This document shows, one piece after another, positions 7,387-17,261 of a DNA stretch of 45,470 nucleotides; position 1 is the first letter of the stretch; every line of letters begins with the position of its first letter. Source of the stretch: Chromatiales bacterium. Lineage in GTDB: Bacteria > Pseudomonadota > Gammaproteobacteria > SpSt-1174. Both the position numbers and the translations under genes were made by a program. The notes beneath the pieces were generated by a model. It searched no databases. It saw nothing but the letters and a program-made list of their open reading frames with translations, and was not told where the DNA came from. Location of the stretch: NCBI GenBank assembly GCA_014762505.1, contig JABURS010000013.1, forward strand, positions 1 to 45,470. Direction: 5' to 3'.

Positions 7387-7390
<4 letters not shown>
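5984..7390 (-). CDS. ntpB: A/V-type ATPase subunit B (non-catalytic head subunit)
   Basis: A 468-residue regulatory head subunit alternating with subunit A in the A3B3 hexamer. The start is MSGRITQLRSRIYLEG (ATG 7390), overlapping the end of subunit A; the open frame upstream of it is an out-of-frame reading of subunit A. The beta-barrel (about residues 1-75), nucleotide-binding-like domain and C-terminal helical domain are all present. The P-loop position reads LFSGGGLPHDRLA, without the GxxxxGKT lysine, as expected for the non-catalytic subunit. Conserved segments include FVGIGLPYDSAEYFR, LVIITDMTNYCEALREVS, YPGYMYSDLATLYERAGR and ITEGQIVIDREL. Length agrees with bacterial B subunits (about 460-470). 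Confidence 0.96.
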
Positions 7391-9131
<1,741 letters not shown>

Positions 9132-9135
<4 letters not shown>

Positions 9136-9755
9136 GTCGCGTCCGTCGTGGCGGTGGTGTCGAGGGCCTCGAGCAGGGCCTCGCGCAGGTGCCGGTCGGC
9201 CAGCAGGGTCGCCAGCGTGGCGTCGAGCACCACGCCCTGTGCGCGGATACGCAGGCCGGCATGCAGGTCGTCGACCTGTTCCACCGCTGCCGTGCGCGCC
9301 CCGCAGGCCGCAATGGCCCGGTCCCAGGCCGCCTCGTGGTGGGCCAGCCAGCAGGGGCCGCCGCGCACCAGGGTCCAGTCCCGCGTCGGCAGCGTGGCGG
9401 CGGCCTGCGCGACCAGGGCCTCGATCCAGCGCGCGGCGGGTCCGGGCTCGGCCCAGCGCGCCAGGAGGGCCATCTCCAGCTGCGACAGGGCCCGGTCGAA
9501 CAGGCCCTGCAGGCGCTGCTGGGCACACTCGCGCTCGGCCGTGTGGATGCGCGCCTCGGCCAGGGCCTGCTCGCGGGCGATGCGCTCGCGCTCGGCCATC
9601 ACCGTCGCGTGCAGTCGGCGGGCGGCGCTGCGCCGCGCCTCCTGCAGCAGCGCCTGCGCCTGCGCGCGGGCGGCCTCGATCAGCCCCTCGCACTCGCGCG
9701 CCTGGCTGGCGCGGATGTGCTCGATGAGCCGGTGCGCGTCCTGTCCCTGGCTCAT
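9132..9755 (-). CDS. ntpE: A/V-type ATPase subunit E-like peripheral stalk protein
   Basis: A 207-residue peripheral stator stalk protein. The N-terminal half is a long charged helix (RLIEHIRASQARECEGLIEA ... RRLHATVMAERERIAREQALAEARI) as in subunit E, and the C-terminal half is a globular domain with strand-forming DWTLVRGG and LHAGLRIRAQGVVLDATLATLL, the usual anchoring fold on top of subunit B. The start at ATG 9755 overlaps the stop of subunit F. Sequence conservation of E is weak, so the call leans on the coiled-coil-plus-globular layout and the position between F and A. Confidence 0.85.
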
Positions 9756-10066
9756 GCCCCCTCCTCGCGCATGCCCAGCCGCCGCCGCACCTCGGCACCG
9801 ACGTCGGGGGCGCCCCCGGTGCCGGCATCGTGGTTGATGGCATCGATCACGACCAGCAGCGGCTTCAGGGCCGCGGCATCCGCGGCGCGGCGACGGGGCT
9901 CCAGCCGCGCCGCCCAGGGCGCGGTGAGGATGAGCACGTCGCACTCGCCGCGCAGCTTCTCGTAACGCGCGGCGAAATCGTCCTCGTCCGGCGTCTCCAC
10001 CTGCGCACCGGCCAGCCGGAAGCCGGCCGCGGTGAGCTCGTCGCCGAGAAAGCCGATGCTCGCCAT
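9752..10066 (-). CDS. ntpF: A/V-type ATPase subunit F
   Basis: A small rotor subunit (104 residues) that binds the central stalk subunit D and modulates activity. The beginning MASIGFLGDELTAAGFRLAGAQV is the family signature (G-D...GFRLAG), and residues about 45-75 give a Rossmann-like strand CDVLILTAPWAARL and LKPLLVVIDAI. Its length matches bacterial F subunits (about 100). The ATG start (10066) is 5 bp after the stop of subunit K, and its own stop overlaps the E start. No unusual feature is seen. Confidence 0.9.
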   Translation of the reverse strand: MASIGFLGDELTAAGFRLAGAQVETPDEDDFAARYEKLRGECDVLILTAPWAARLEPRRRAADAAALKPLLVVIDAINHDAGTGGAPDVGAEVRRRLGMREEGA

Positions 10067-10071
10067 CGTCC

Positions 10072-10422
10072 TCAGACCAGGCGGTTGAGGATGAGGATGG
10101 AGACGATCAGGCCGTAGATGGCGATCCCCTCGGCCAGGCCGACGAGGATGAGCGCCCGGCCGAAGAGCTCCGGCTTCTCGGCCATGAGGCCGACGGCGGC
10201 CGAGCCGACCCGGGCCACGGCGATGCCGGCGGCCAGGGCCGACAGGCCGGTGGAGAGGGCGGCGGCCATCAGGCCCCACTGCCAGACGGGGTCGCCCATC
10301 AGCTGGGCGAGGCCCTCGGTCTCGGCGGCGAAGGCATGGCTCGCACCCAGCAGCAGGGTGGCGCAGGCCGCGATCGCGATCGTGGCTTTCAACAACAGGG
10401 GAACGGCACTAGGACGGTTCAC
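10072..10422 (-). CDS. ntpK: A/V-type ATPase subunit K (proteolipid c-ring)
   Basis: Proteolipid that forms the ion-carrying rotor ring. The 116-residue protein has an N-terminal hydrophobic segment (residues 8-32, AIAACATLLLGASHAFA) that could be a signal peptide or an extra helix, then one two-helix hairpin (about 48-80 and 87-112). The second hairpin helix carries the ion-binding carboxylate Glu98 in LVGLAEGIAIYGLIVSI. It is a single-hairpin form, not the duplicated four-helix form of Enterococcus NtpK. No Gln is seen one turn before Glu98, the place where Na+-specific c subunits often have one, which mildly favours protons (inference). Its start overlaps the end of subunit I by 14 bp. Confidence 0.93.
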   Translation of the reverse strand: MNRPSAVPLLLKATIAIAACATLLLGASHAFAAETEGLAQLMGDPVWQWGLMAAALSTGLSALAAGIAVARVGSAAVGLMAEKPELFGRALILVGLAEGIAIYGLIVSILILNRLV

Positions 10423-12256
10423 GCTGGACTCCTTGGTAATGCGGCGGTGGCTGGATGGGCTGGAAGGGCCGCCCGCCGCCCTTGAGGAAGCGGACGAAGA
10501 ATTCGAACAGGATCAGGCGCGTGGTCTGGATCGAGACCACCAGGCCCTCGATGGCGAGGATGAGCAGGTTGCCGAGCACCAGGATCAGCGCGGTCGCCCA
10601 GAGGGCCGTGGTCGCCTCGGCCAGGCTCGTGACCGCCGCCGCCAGCCCGGCATGCGCCAGGGCGAAGGCGCCGACGCGCACGAAGGACAGGGTGTTGACG
10701 AGCAGCTGGAAGACGCGCTCGACGAGCTCGCCCGCCAGGTGCCCCACGGCCTTCAGGCCACCGCCGAGCGCGGCGGTCAGCAGCATGGTGACCAGCCCCA
10801 GGACGGCCAGCCACCCCAGGGCCGGCAGGAAGAAGGCGCCGAGGATCCCGGCATACAGCCCGATGAAGCCGGCCTCCGCCAGCCAGCCCAGCGGTCGGGT
10901 GTCCCGATCCCACCAGGCCTGCAGGGCATTGAGCAGGAGCCCGAGCCCCAGCAGCACCACGCCGATCACCAGCGAGCCGGCCAGCAGGGTCACCGGGTGG
11001 TTGAGCGGATGCAGCCACAGCGGCGTGATCAGGGTCTCGTTGGTGAAGATGCTGCCGTAGAGCAGGCCGAAGACCATGGCCGAGGCCCCGCCCCAGACCA
11101 GCAGCCGCGCCAGCGGCCAGCGCCGCATGAGCGCGAGCCCCAGCAGCAGGAACACGAGGCCGTGACCGACGTCGCCGAACATGTAGCCGAACAGCAGCGG
11201 CACGGCCACGGCGAGGATCACGGTGGGGTCGGCGTCCCGCCCGGCCGGCATGCCCAGGGCGCGCACGAAGGTCTCGAAGGGCTGCGCCCAGCGGCGGTGG
11301 CGCAGGATCAGCGGTGCGGCCCGGCTGCGCGGTGCCGGCGCGGCCACCACCAGGGCATTCACGCCGGCCTGTTCGAGTTCGGTGTCCAGGGCCTCGGGGG
11401 ACAGCGTGGTCCAGCCGGTGAGGCGGATCAGGTGGCGCGTGGTGTGCAGTGCCCGCAGGTGATCGGCGATCCAGGCGCACTGGGCCAGCACGCCCAGGCG
11501 GCGGGCGAGGTCGTGGCGCTCGGCCAGCGCATGCATGCGGCGCACGGCGTCGGCGCGCCCGGCCTCCAGCTCCTCCAGCCGGACCTCGGCCACCTCCAGC
11601 GGCTCGGGGCGGCCGCGCAGCCAGTCCGGCCAGCCGTGGCAGTGCCCCTCGCCCCCCTGCCGGAAGACATCCAGCGCACCGGCGCGCCCGACCAGCAGCC
11701 GGCAGTCGGCGGCATGCGGTTCCGCCCCCGCCTCCCGGCCGGGCAGCCCGGCATCGATGGGCAGGGCCAGTATCCGCGAGTCCGCCGGGAGCACCGGCCC
11801 GTCGCCGCAGCAGAGCATGACGTCGATGCGCGAGCCGGCGACCTCCACCTGCGCCAGCGGCACCCCCGCCTCGCCCAGGGCCTGCAGCACGGCCAGCCAC
11901 AGGCGGGCCTCGCGCCGGGCGGCATCCAGCCCCTCCAGTCCGTTGATGAGGTCCACCGCCTCGCGCCGCCAGGCCTCCACCCCCTCCAGGGCCGCCTGCA
12001 TCGCGGCGAGCGGGTCCTCCAGGCCGACGGAGACCGGCGGTTCGGGCGCGGGCCAGGCGTGGCGATAGTCGCGCTCGAGCAGGCGGAAGCGCTCGGCGCC
12101 GGCGGTGAGGGCGTGGGTGCTGATGAGATGCGAGCCCCGCGCGCCGGCCGGCTCCACCTCCACCTGCCCGGTGGCGGCCAGCACATCGAGCGCGCTGGCA
12201 AAGGCCTCGTGCGGCAACAGGATCTCGATCCAGCGGGCGGCCTGCGGCTTGAGCAT
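10409..12256 (-). CDS. ntpI: A/V-type ATPase subunit I (membrane stator a-subunit)
   Basis: Large membrane stator subunit (615 residues) that provides the ion half-channels. The N-terminal half (about 1-300) is cytoplasmic and helical, contacting the peripheral stalks (EILLPHEAFASALDVLAATG; long coiled regions). The C-terminal half (about 330-590) holds six to eight membrane helices. Family signatures visible are AVPLLFGYMFGDVGHGLVFLLLG, LLVWGGASAMVFGLLYGSIF and FVRVGAFALAHAGLAAAV, which contains the arginine facing the c-ring glutamate. Its ATG overlaps the stop of the preceding gene as TGATG. It is the usual partner of K within the operon. Confidence 0.95.
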   Translation of the reverse strand: MLKPQAARWIEILLPHEAFASALDVLAATGQVEVEPAGARGSHLISTHALTAGAERFRLLERDYRHAWPAPEPPVSVGLEDPLAAMQAALEGVEAWRREAVDLINGLEGLDAARREARLWLAVLQALGEAGVPLAQVEVAGSRIDVMLCCGDGPVLPADSRILALPIDAGLPGREAGAEPHAADCRLLVGRAGALDVFRQGGEGHCHGWPDWLRGRPEPLEVAEVRLEELEAGRADAVRRMHALAERHDLARRLGVLAQCAWIADHLRALHTTRHLIRLTGWTTLSPEALDTELEQAGVNALVVAAPAPRSRAAPLILRHRRWAQPFETFVRALGMPAGRDADPTVILAVAVPLLFGYMFGDVGHGLVFLLLGLALMRRWPLARLLVWGGASAMVFGLLYGSIFTNETLITPLWLHPLNHPVTLLAGSLVIGVVLLGLGLLLNALQAWWDRDTRPLGWLAEAGFIGLYAGILGAFFLPALGWLAVLGLVTMLLTAALGGGLKAVGHLAGELVERVFQLLVNTLSFVRVGAFALAHAGLAAAVTSLAEATTALWATALILVLGNLLILAIEGLVVSIQTTRLILFEFFVRFLKGGGRPFQPIQPPPHYQGVQREPS

Positions 12257-13059
12257 CAGGCCACCTCACCCGCCAGCTTCAGGTCCAGGCGACGCGGCAC
12301 CAGCTCCGCACGCAGCCGCAGCAGCAGCCAGTGCACCAGCAGCGGATAGAGGGCCGCGAGCGGGGCCTGCATGACCTGGTGGTGGGCCTCGCGCAGCAGC
12401 CGCGGCAGGGTGCGCGACTCGGGGGCCAGCCCGGCCTCATGCAGGGGATGTCCCTCGACCACCGCCTCGAGCAGGTTCCGGAAACGGGCGTCCGCGCGCA
12501 GCACCGCCAGCGCCTCCGGCAGACGGCGCCAGAAACCGGCCAGCCAGTGCCGGTTGACCCGGTGGCGGCCACCGGCGCCCCGCCGACCCTGCCCGGCAGC
12601 CGCGCCCTGCCCGCCCAGGAGCTCGGCCAGGACCCCGGCCTCACGGCCTTCCAGCCAGGCGGCCAGCCGCGGGTCGGCCTGCATCCACTCCGGGGCGGGC
12701 TCGCGGCGCTGCAGAAAACCGGCGAAGTCGAGATAGGGCAGGTATTCGCACCAGCGCAGCAGCGGGGCGTAGGCCGGCGGCAGCCAGCCGGCCACCCGCC
12801 GCAGTTCCTCGACATGGCGCTGGCGCAGGGCCTGTTCGAGGCCATGGACGTCGGCCTCGCGCGACAGGCCGCCCAGCCAGTCGGCGAGCGGCTGACGGGC
12901 GGCGGCATCGAGGTAATGGTGGTAATCGACGAGCGGTGCGAGCTGGGCCCAGGCCCCCTCCCCCGGGATACGGGCCAGGCGGTGATGCAGGCGCGCCAGG
13001 GCATAGTCGAGCTGACCATGTCCGGGCGCGGCAGCCAGCAGGAGGCGGGCGGCCGTCAT
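12256..13059 (-). CDS. Probable A/V-type ATPase subunit C-like protein
   Basis: A 267-residue protein in the place where a subunit C (AC39/d family) would be expected, directly upstream of I with a TGATG overlap and 1 bp after the preceding gene. The start MTAARLLLAAAPGHG (ATG 13059) fits the spacing. It is almost wholly helical and rich in Ala, Arg, Leu and Trp, with segments YALARLHHRLARIPGEG, LRWCEYLPYLDFAGFLQRR and LAALYPLLVHWLLLRLRAELV. It has no Walker motif, signal or clear membrane helix. It is shorter than typical AC39 proteins (about 330-350) and I could not match conserved positions, so the role (socket between D shaft and K ring) is inferred mainly from context. Confidence 0.6.
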   Translation of the reverse strand: MTAARLLLAAAPGHGQLDYALARLHHRLARIPGEGAWAQLAPLVDYHHYLDAAARQPLADWLGGLSREADVHGLEQALRQRHVEELRRVAGWLPPAYAPLLRWCEYLPYLDFAGFLQRREPAPEWMQADPRLAAWLEGREAGVLAELLGGQGAAAGQGRRGAGGRHRVNRHWLAGFWRRLPEALAVLRADARFRNLLEAVVEGHPLHEAGLAPESRTLPRLLREAHHQVMQAPLAALYPLLVHWLLLRLRAELVPRRLDLKLAGEVA

Positions 13060-13060
13060 C

Positions 13061-13441
13061 TCAGCGCCCCTCGTCCGCTTCACCGAACAGCCCCTCGACC
13101 ACGGCGTCCACCGCGGCGGTCACCAGGGCCGCCTCCTGGTCGGGATCGCCAGCCCGGTCGTAGAGCACCTGGCACTGCACCACGGCCCGCTCACGCCATT
13201 CGACCACGGCACGCTCGCGGATCTGGTGGACGCGGTGGATGCGCGCATCCGCCGTGGTCTCGATGGCCCGCGCCCGCGCACGCGCCGCCTCGAGGATCAG
13301 ACGTGCCTCCTCGTGGCAGCGGCGCAGGGCCTCGGCGGCCGCCTGTTCGGCCGCCAGTACCTCGCGGATCGGCCCGACGTCTGCCTCGTTCGACTCCTTC
13401 CCTGAGTGCCTGTCCCGATCCTGCCGGGGCGTCTTACTCAT
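13061..13441 (-). CDS. A/V-type ATPase G/H-like peripheral stalk subunit
   Basis: A 126-residue first gene of the ATPase cluster, starting at ATG 13441 only 5 bp after the end of hynL. The N-terminus is polar (MSKTPRQDRDRHSGKESNEAD), followed by a long continuous charged helix (about 25-85: IREVLAAEQAAAEALRRCHE, then EARLILEAARARARAIE), as in subunit G/H, which pairs with E to form the peripheral stalk right-handed coiled coil. A short C-terminal acidic helix follows. No membrane segment is present. The H/G call rests on length, coiled-coil character and operon position; pairwise identity to known H subunits cannot be judged by eye. Confidence 0.7.
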   Translation of the reverse strand: MSKTPRQDRDRHSGKESNEADVGPIREVLAAEQAAAEALRRCHEEARLILEAARARARAIETTADARIHRVHQIRERAVVEWRERAVVQCQVLYDRAGDPDQEAALVTAAVDAVVEGLFGEADEGR

Positions 13442-13446
13442 CGGGC

Positions 13447-15204
13447 CTAGCGGACCTTGACCTGCACCAGCTCCTCGCCGTTCTTGTCGACCATGTGCAC
13501 GGCGCAGGCCAGACAGGGGTCGAAGCTGTGGATGGTACGCAGGATCTCCAGCGGCTGGTGCGGGTCGTGCAGCTGGTGGTTGTCCATCAGCGCCGCCTCG
13601 TAGGGACCGAACTGGCCCTCGGCATCGCGCGGACCGGCATTCCAGGTGCTGGGTACCACGGCCTGGTAGTTGCTCAGCTTGCCGTCCTCGATCACCGACC
13701 AGTGGGCCAGCGCGCCGCGCGGCGCCTCCATGAAGCCCACGCCACGGCGCACCTTCTCCGTCTTGTGCCAGGTGGAGGGGTCCCATAGTTCCTGATTGTG
13801 GGTCTTCACGTCGCCCTGGCGGATGTTGTCGATGAGGTTGTCGTACCAGGTCATCATCTGGTCGGCGACGATCTTGCTCTCCAGGGTACGCGCGGCGGTA
13901 CGGCCCATGGTGGAGAACATCGCCTCCAGCGGCAGGTCCAGGGTCTTCAGGGCGAAACCGGCGAGTTCGCGGGTGGCCTCGTGCCCGTTGGCATACATCA
14001 TCAGCACGCGCGCCAGCGGCCCCACCTCCATGGGCTTGCCGCGCCAGCGCGGCGACTTGAGCCAGGAATAGCTCGCGTCCACGTCGAGGTGCTGGTACGG
14101 CGGCTTGGGTCCGGTGTAGTTGAGGTTGGTCTCGCCCTCGTAGGGATGCAGGCCCGCCTCCTTGCCCTTGCTGTAGTCGTACCAGGAATGGGCGACGAAC
14201 TCCTGGATCTGCTCGGGGTCGTTGAGATCCATCGGATGGATGGTGGACAGGTCGCGATCGAGGATGACGCCGGCCGGCACCAGGTAGGTCGAGATGTCGT
14301 CGTAGCCCTTCTCCGGGAAGTCGCCGTAGGTCAGGAAGTTGCCCACGCCCTCCCCGCGCTTGAACCAGTCCTTGTAGAAGCTGGCGATGGCCAGCGTATC
14401 CGGCACATAGACCTGGTCGACGAAGGTCTGCATCTGGATGATGATGTCGCGCACCTGCGAGAGGCCGACGTCGTTGAGCGCGGTGCCGCCGGTGGCACCG
14501 GCGGAGGAACCGCCCGCACTGATGGCCGAGGGCGCGCCGCCGACCAGGAAGTTCGGGTGTGGGTTCTTGCCGCCGACGATGGCCTGCAGCTTGGCCACGT
14601 CGCGCTGCCAGGCGAGCGCGTCGAGGTAATGGGCCACGGCCATGAGGTTGGCCTCCGGGGGCAGCTTGTAGGCCGGGTGCCCCCAGTAGCCATTGGCGAA
14701 GATGCCGAGCTGACCGGACTCGACGAACTCCTTCACGCGCTTCTGTACATCGGAGAAGTAGCCCGGCGAGGAACGCGGATAGTTGGAGAGCGACTGCGCC
14801 AGTTCGGAGGTCGCCTTTGGATCGGCCTTGAGCGCCGAGACCACGTCCACCCAGTCCAGGGCATGCAGATGATAGAAGTGCATGACATGGTCGTGTACGA
14901 ACTGCGCCCCGATCATCAGGTTGCGGATCAGCTGGGCGTTGGGCGGGATCGGATAATCCAGCGCATCCTCCACCGACCGCACCGAGGCGATGCCGTGTAC
15001 CAGGGTGCAGACACCGCAGATGCGCTGGGCGAAGGCCCAGGCATCGCGCGGATCGCGGCCTTTCAGGATGGTTTCGATGCCGCGCACCATGGTGCCGGCG
15101 CTGGAGGCATGCTTGATGAAGCCATTCTCATCGGCTTCGGCCTCGATGCGCAGATGACCCTCGATGCGCGTGATGGGATCGACGACGATACGTTCTGTGC
15201 TCAT
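13447..15204 (-). CDS. hynL: [NiFe]-hydrogenase large subunit (HynL, group 1)
   Basis: Catalytic subunit of a membrane-bound uptake hydrogenase that splits H2 at a NiFe(CN)2CO centre. The start MSTERIVVDPITRIEGHLRI is at ATG 15204; an in-frame ATG six codons upstream is less typical. Length is 585 residues. Metal ligands are the N-terminal RICGVC (Cys63, Cys66) and C-terminal DPCLACAVH (Cys564, Cys567). The 15 residues after His570 (MVDKNGEELVQVKVR) are the extension removed by the maturation protease once nickel is inserted. The order hynS-isp1-isp2-hynL is that of the Thiocapsa-type Hyn enzyme (group 1e). The protein has no signal of its own and would be exported with HynS. Confidence 0.97.
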   Translation of the reverse strand: MSTERIVVDPITRIEGHLRIEAEADENGFIKHASSAGTMVRGIETILKGRDPRDAWAFAQRICGVCTLVHGIASVRSVEDALDYPIPPNAQLIRNLMIGAQFVHDHVMHFYHLHALDWVDVVSALKADPKATSELAQSLSNYPRSSPGYFSDVQKRVKEFVESGQLGIFANGYWGHPAYKLPPEANLMAVAHYLDALAWQRDVAKLQAIVGGKNPHPNFLVGGAPSAISAGGSSAGATGGTALNDVGLSQVRDIIIQMQTFVDQVYVPDTLAIASFYKDWFKRGEGVGNFLTYGDFPEKGYDDISTYLVPAGVILDRDLSTIHPMDLNDPEQIQEFVAHSWYDYSKGKEAGLHPYEGETNLNYTGPKPPYQHLDVDASYSWLKSPRWRGKPMEVGPLARVLMMYANGHEATRELAGFALKTLDLPLEAMFSTMGRTAARTLESKIVADQMMTWYDNLIDNIRQGDVKTHNQELWDPSTWHKTEKVRRGVGFMEAPRGALAHWSVIEDGKLSNYQAVVPSTWNAGPRDAEGQFGPYEAALMDNHQLHDPHQPLEILRTIHSFDPCLACAVHMVDKNGEELVQVKVR

Positions 15205-15238
15205 GCTGCTATCCCCATGCAATCGGTTTTATTCTTGT

Positions 15239-16600
15239 TCAGTTCTCGACGAGGTTGTCGGCCACCAGTTCCAGGAGGCTGTGCATCGTCTTGTCCCAGT
15301 GGAAGTGTTCCTGGCTGTCGTCGAAGTTCTGACGGCAGTTGGAACAGCTGGTGAGCAGCATCTCGCCGCCCGCCCTCTCGATCTGCGCCATCTTGATCTC
15401 GAAGGCCTTGTAACGCAGCTTGTCGGCGCGATGGATGGTGATGACGCCACCGCCGCCGCCACAGCACCAGTTGTAGTCACCGGTATCTTCCGTTTCGCGC
15501 AACTCCACACCCAGGGCCTTCATCACGTCGCGCGGCGCCTGCGTGGCACCACCGCGCCGCGACACCTGGCAGGGATCGTGGAAGGTGACGGAGGTATCGA
15601 CCTTCTTCACCTTGAGCCGGCCGTTGTTCACCTGCTCGGCGAGAAACTCCGAGATGTGGCGCACCTTGAACGGCAGGGGTTCGCCCATCATGTTCGCCCC
15701 CTGCCAGCGCAGCGCGCCGTAGGCATGGCCGCACTCGGGCAGGATGACGGTATGCGCACCGACCTTCTTCGCGGCCTCCACGATCTTCTTCGTCATGTCC
15801 TTCTGCCAGGCGGTGTTGCCCGAGAGCATGCCGAAGTTGGTGGCCTCGTAGCCGTCGGTGCGGAAGGTCCACTTGAGACCGAGGTGGTTCATCACCTTCG
15901 CCACGGCCGCCATCGACTCGGGGTATTTCTGGATCTCGATGGAGGACATGGTGATGAGCACGTCCGCCTCGTCCTCGTCGACGTGCATCTCCACCTCGTG
16001 CTCGTCGCCCATCCACTCGATGCGGTCCTCGAACACATTGGCGGTGGCGCCCAGCGGGCTGCCCTCGCGCTCGGCCCGCTCGGCCACCGACCAGAGCTCG
16101 TGCGGCACCAGACCGGCCTGGAACATGGCGTGACGCGCCTGACCCACCAGGGTGGCGATGTCGATGCCCATGGGACAGATCATGGTGCAGCGGCCGCACA
16201 TGGTGCAGGAGTCGTAGATGAGCTCCTGCCACTCCTGCAGTTCTTCCACGGTGATCTTGCGCTTGAGACCCAGCGCCTTGTAGAGGAAGGAGAAGGGACC
16301 GGCCTCGCGCTTATAGGCCTGCTTGAAGGGCTCGAGCTTCCAGATCGGCGTGTACTTCGGATCGCCGGTCTGCACGTAGAAGTGACAGGCCTCGGCGCAC
16401 TGCCCGCAGTGCACGCAGGACTCCATGTAGGTGGCGCTGGTGGCGCCGAAGTCCTTCACGAAGTTGACCATCGCCGTGTGCACGCGCTGGTCGTCGGGCA
16501 TGTCACCCTGCATGTCGAAGCGCTTCTCGGGCTTCTTCACGCTCACGCGTTTGGATTCGAGGTCGAGCGGATGTTCCTGTTCCAGATCGGTGCTGCTCAT
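15239..16600 (-). CDS. isp2: Hydrogenase electron-transfer protein Isp2 (HdrD-like)
   Basis: A 453-residue cytoplasmic iron-sulfur protein similar to heterodisulfide reductase HdrD. Two 4Fe-4S binding sites are visible: SCVHCGQCAEACH (Cys62, 65, 68, 72) and SCTMCGRCTMICP (Cys132, 135, 138, 142). Two CCG-type regions follow: ILPECGHAYGA, then HDPCQVSRRGG, NWCCGGGGG and LLTSCSNC, the last set complete for a noncubane or cluster-bearing site. With Isp1 it links HynSL to redox carriers in the membrane or cytoplasm. The ATG start (16600) overlaps the isp1 stop. In Thiocapsa the equivalent gene is needed for in vivo H2-dependent electron flow (established family knowledge). Confidence 0.95.
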   Translation of the reverse strand: MSSTDLEQEHPLDLESKRVSVKKPEKRFDMQGDMPDDQRVHTAMVNFVKDFGATSATYMESCVHCGQCAEACHFYVQTGDPKYTPIWKLEPFKQAYKREAGPFSFLYKALGLKRKITVEELQEWQELIYDSCTMCGRCTMICPMGIDIATLVGQARHAMFQAGLVPHELWSVAERAEREGSPLGATANVFEDRIEWMGDEHEVEMHVDEDEADVLITMSSIEIQKYPESMAAVAKVMNHLGLKWTFRTDGYEATNFGMLSGNTAWQKDMTKKIVEAAKKVGAHTVILPECGHAYGALRWQGANMMGEPLPFKVRHISEFLAEQVNNGRLKVKKVDTSVTFHDPCQVSRRGGATQAPRDVMKALGVELRETEDTGDYNWCCGGGGGVITIHRADKLRYKAFEIKMAQIERAGGEMLLTSCSNCRQNFDDSQEHFHWDKTMHSLLELVADNLVEN

Positions 16601-17256
16601 GTACGTGCCCCCCGGCGCGCGAACAGCGCGCCCGTCGTGCCGCGGCTCAGGAACACGAGGAAGCTGTGTCCCAGCTTGCCGAACGGCAGCCAGATGAAGA
16701 GAAATTCGACACTGAGGATATGGATCGCCAGCACGGTCTCGTAACGCATGCCGAAACCGGTGTGGGTGAAGGCCATCATGCCGGTGAGCAGCGGCACCAT
16801 CGTCACCAGCCAGCTGAAGTAGTCATCGAAGTTCGAGATCATGCGCAGCACCGGATGGGTGAGGCGCCTCACCAGCAGGGCCACCATGGCGGCCAGGGTG
16901 ATGACGGCCACCAGGGTGATCACGCTGGTGGGCAGCGCCGGCCACTGGAAGCCGAGGATGCTCTCGAACCAGAGGATGTGCGGCAGGAAGGCGAACACCA
17001 CGATGGCCAGGCCGATGTGGAAGACGTAGCCGACCAGGTTGGAGTAGATGACGCGCGACCAGAAGGCCTTCGCCGGTACGGAACGCGAAAACACCGTCTT
17101 CACCGCGCCGCCGAGCGTGCCGGTCTGACGCGGCTCGGACAGGTCCTTCTTGCGCTTGAGGAAGATGATGCCAAAGAGGCGCCAGGCGATGCCGAACGCC
17201 AGGATGATGAGCGACCACTGCATGGCAGGGCCGCGGGCGAATTCGAGTAGGTCCAT
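16597..17256 (-). CDS. isp1: Hydrogenase b-type cytochrome Isp1 (NarI/DsrM-like)
   Basis: A 219-residue integral membrane cytochrome b-like subunit. About five membrane helices are predicted: residues 12-33, 72-96, 103-126, 141-163 and 172-198. Candidate haem-ligand histidines are within or near helices (FHIGLAIVVFAFLPHILW, AFTHTGFGMRYETVLAIHIL, GKLGHSFLVF). It would take electrons from HynS at the periplasmic face and pass them to quinone or to Isp2. The start is MDLLEFARGPAMQWS at ATG 17256, 5 bp after the end of hynS; longer frames upstream overlap hynS and are not real. Its 3' end overlaps isp2. Confidence 0.93.
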   Translation of the reverse strand: MDLLEFARGPAMQWSLIILAFGIAWRLFGIIFLKRKKDLSEPRQTGTLGGAVKTVFSRSVPAKAFWSRVIYSNLVGYVFHIGLAIVVFAFLPHILWFESILGFQWPALPTSVITLVAVITLAAMVALLVRRLTHPVLRMISNFDDYFSWLVTMVPLLTGMMAFTHTGFGMRYETVLAIHILSVEFLFIWLPFGKLGHSFLVFLSRGTTGALFARRGART

Positions 17257-17261
17257 GGTGA

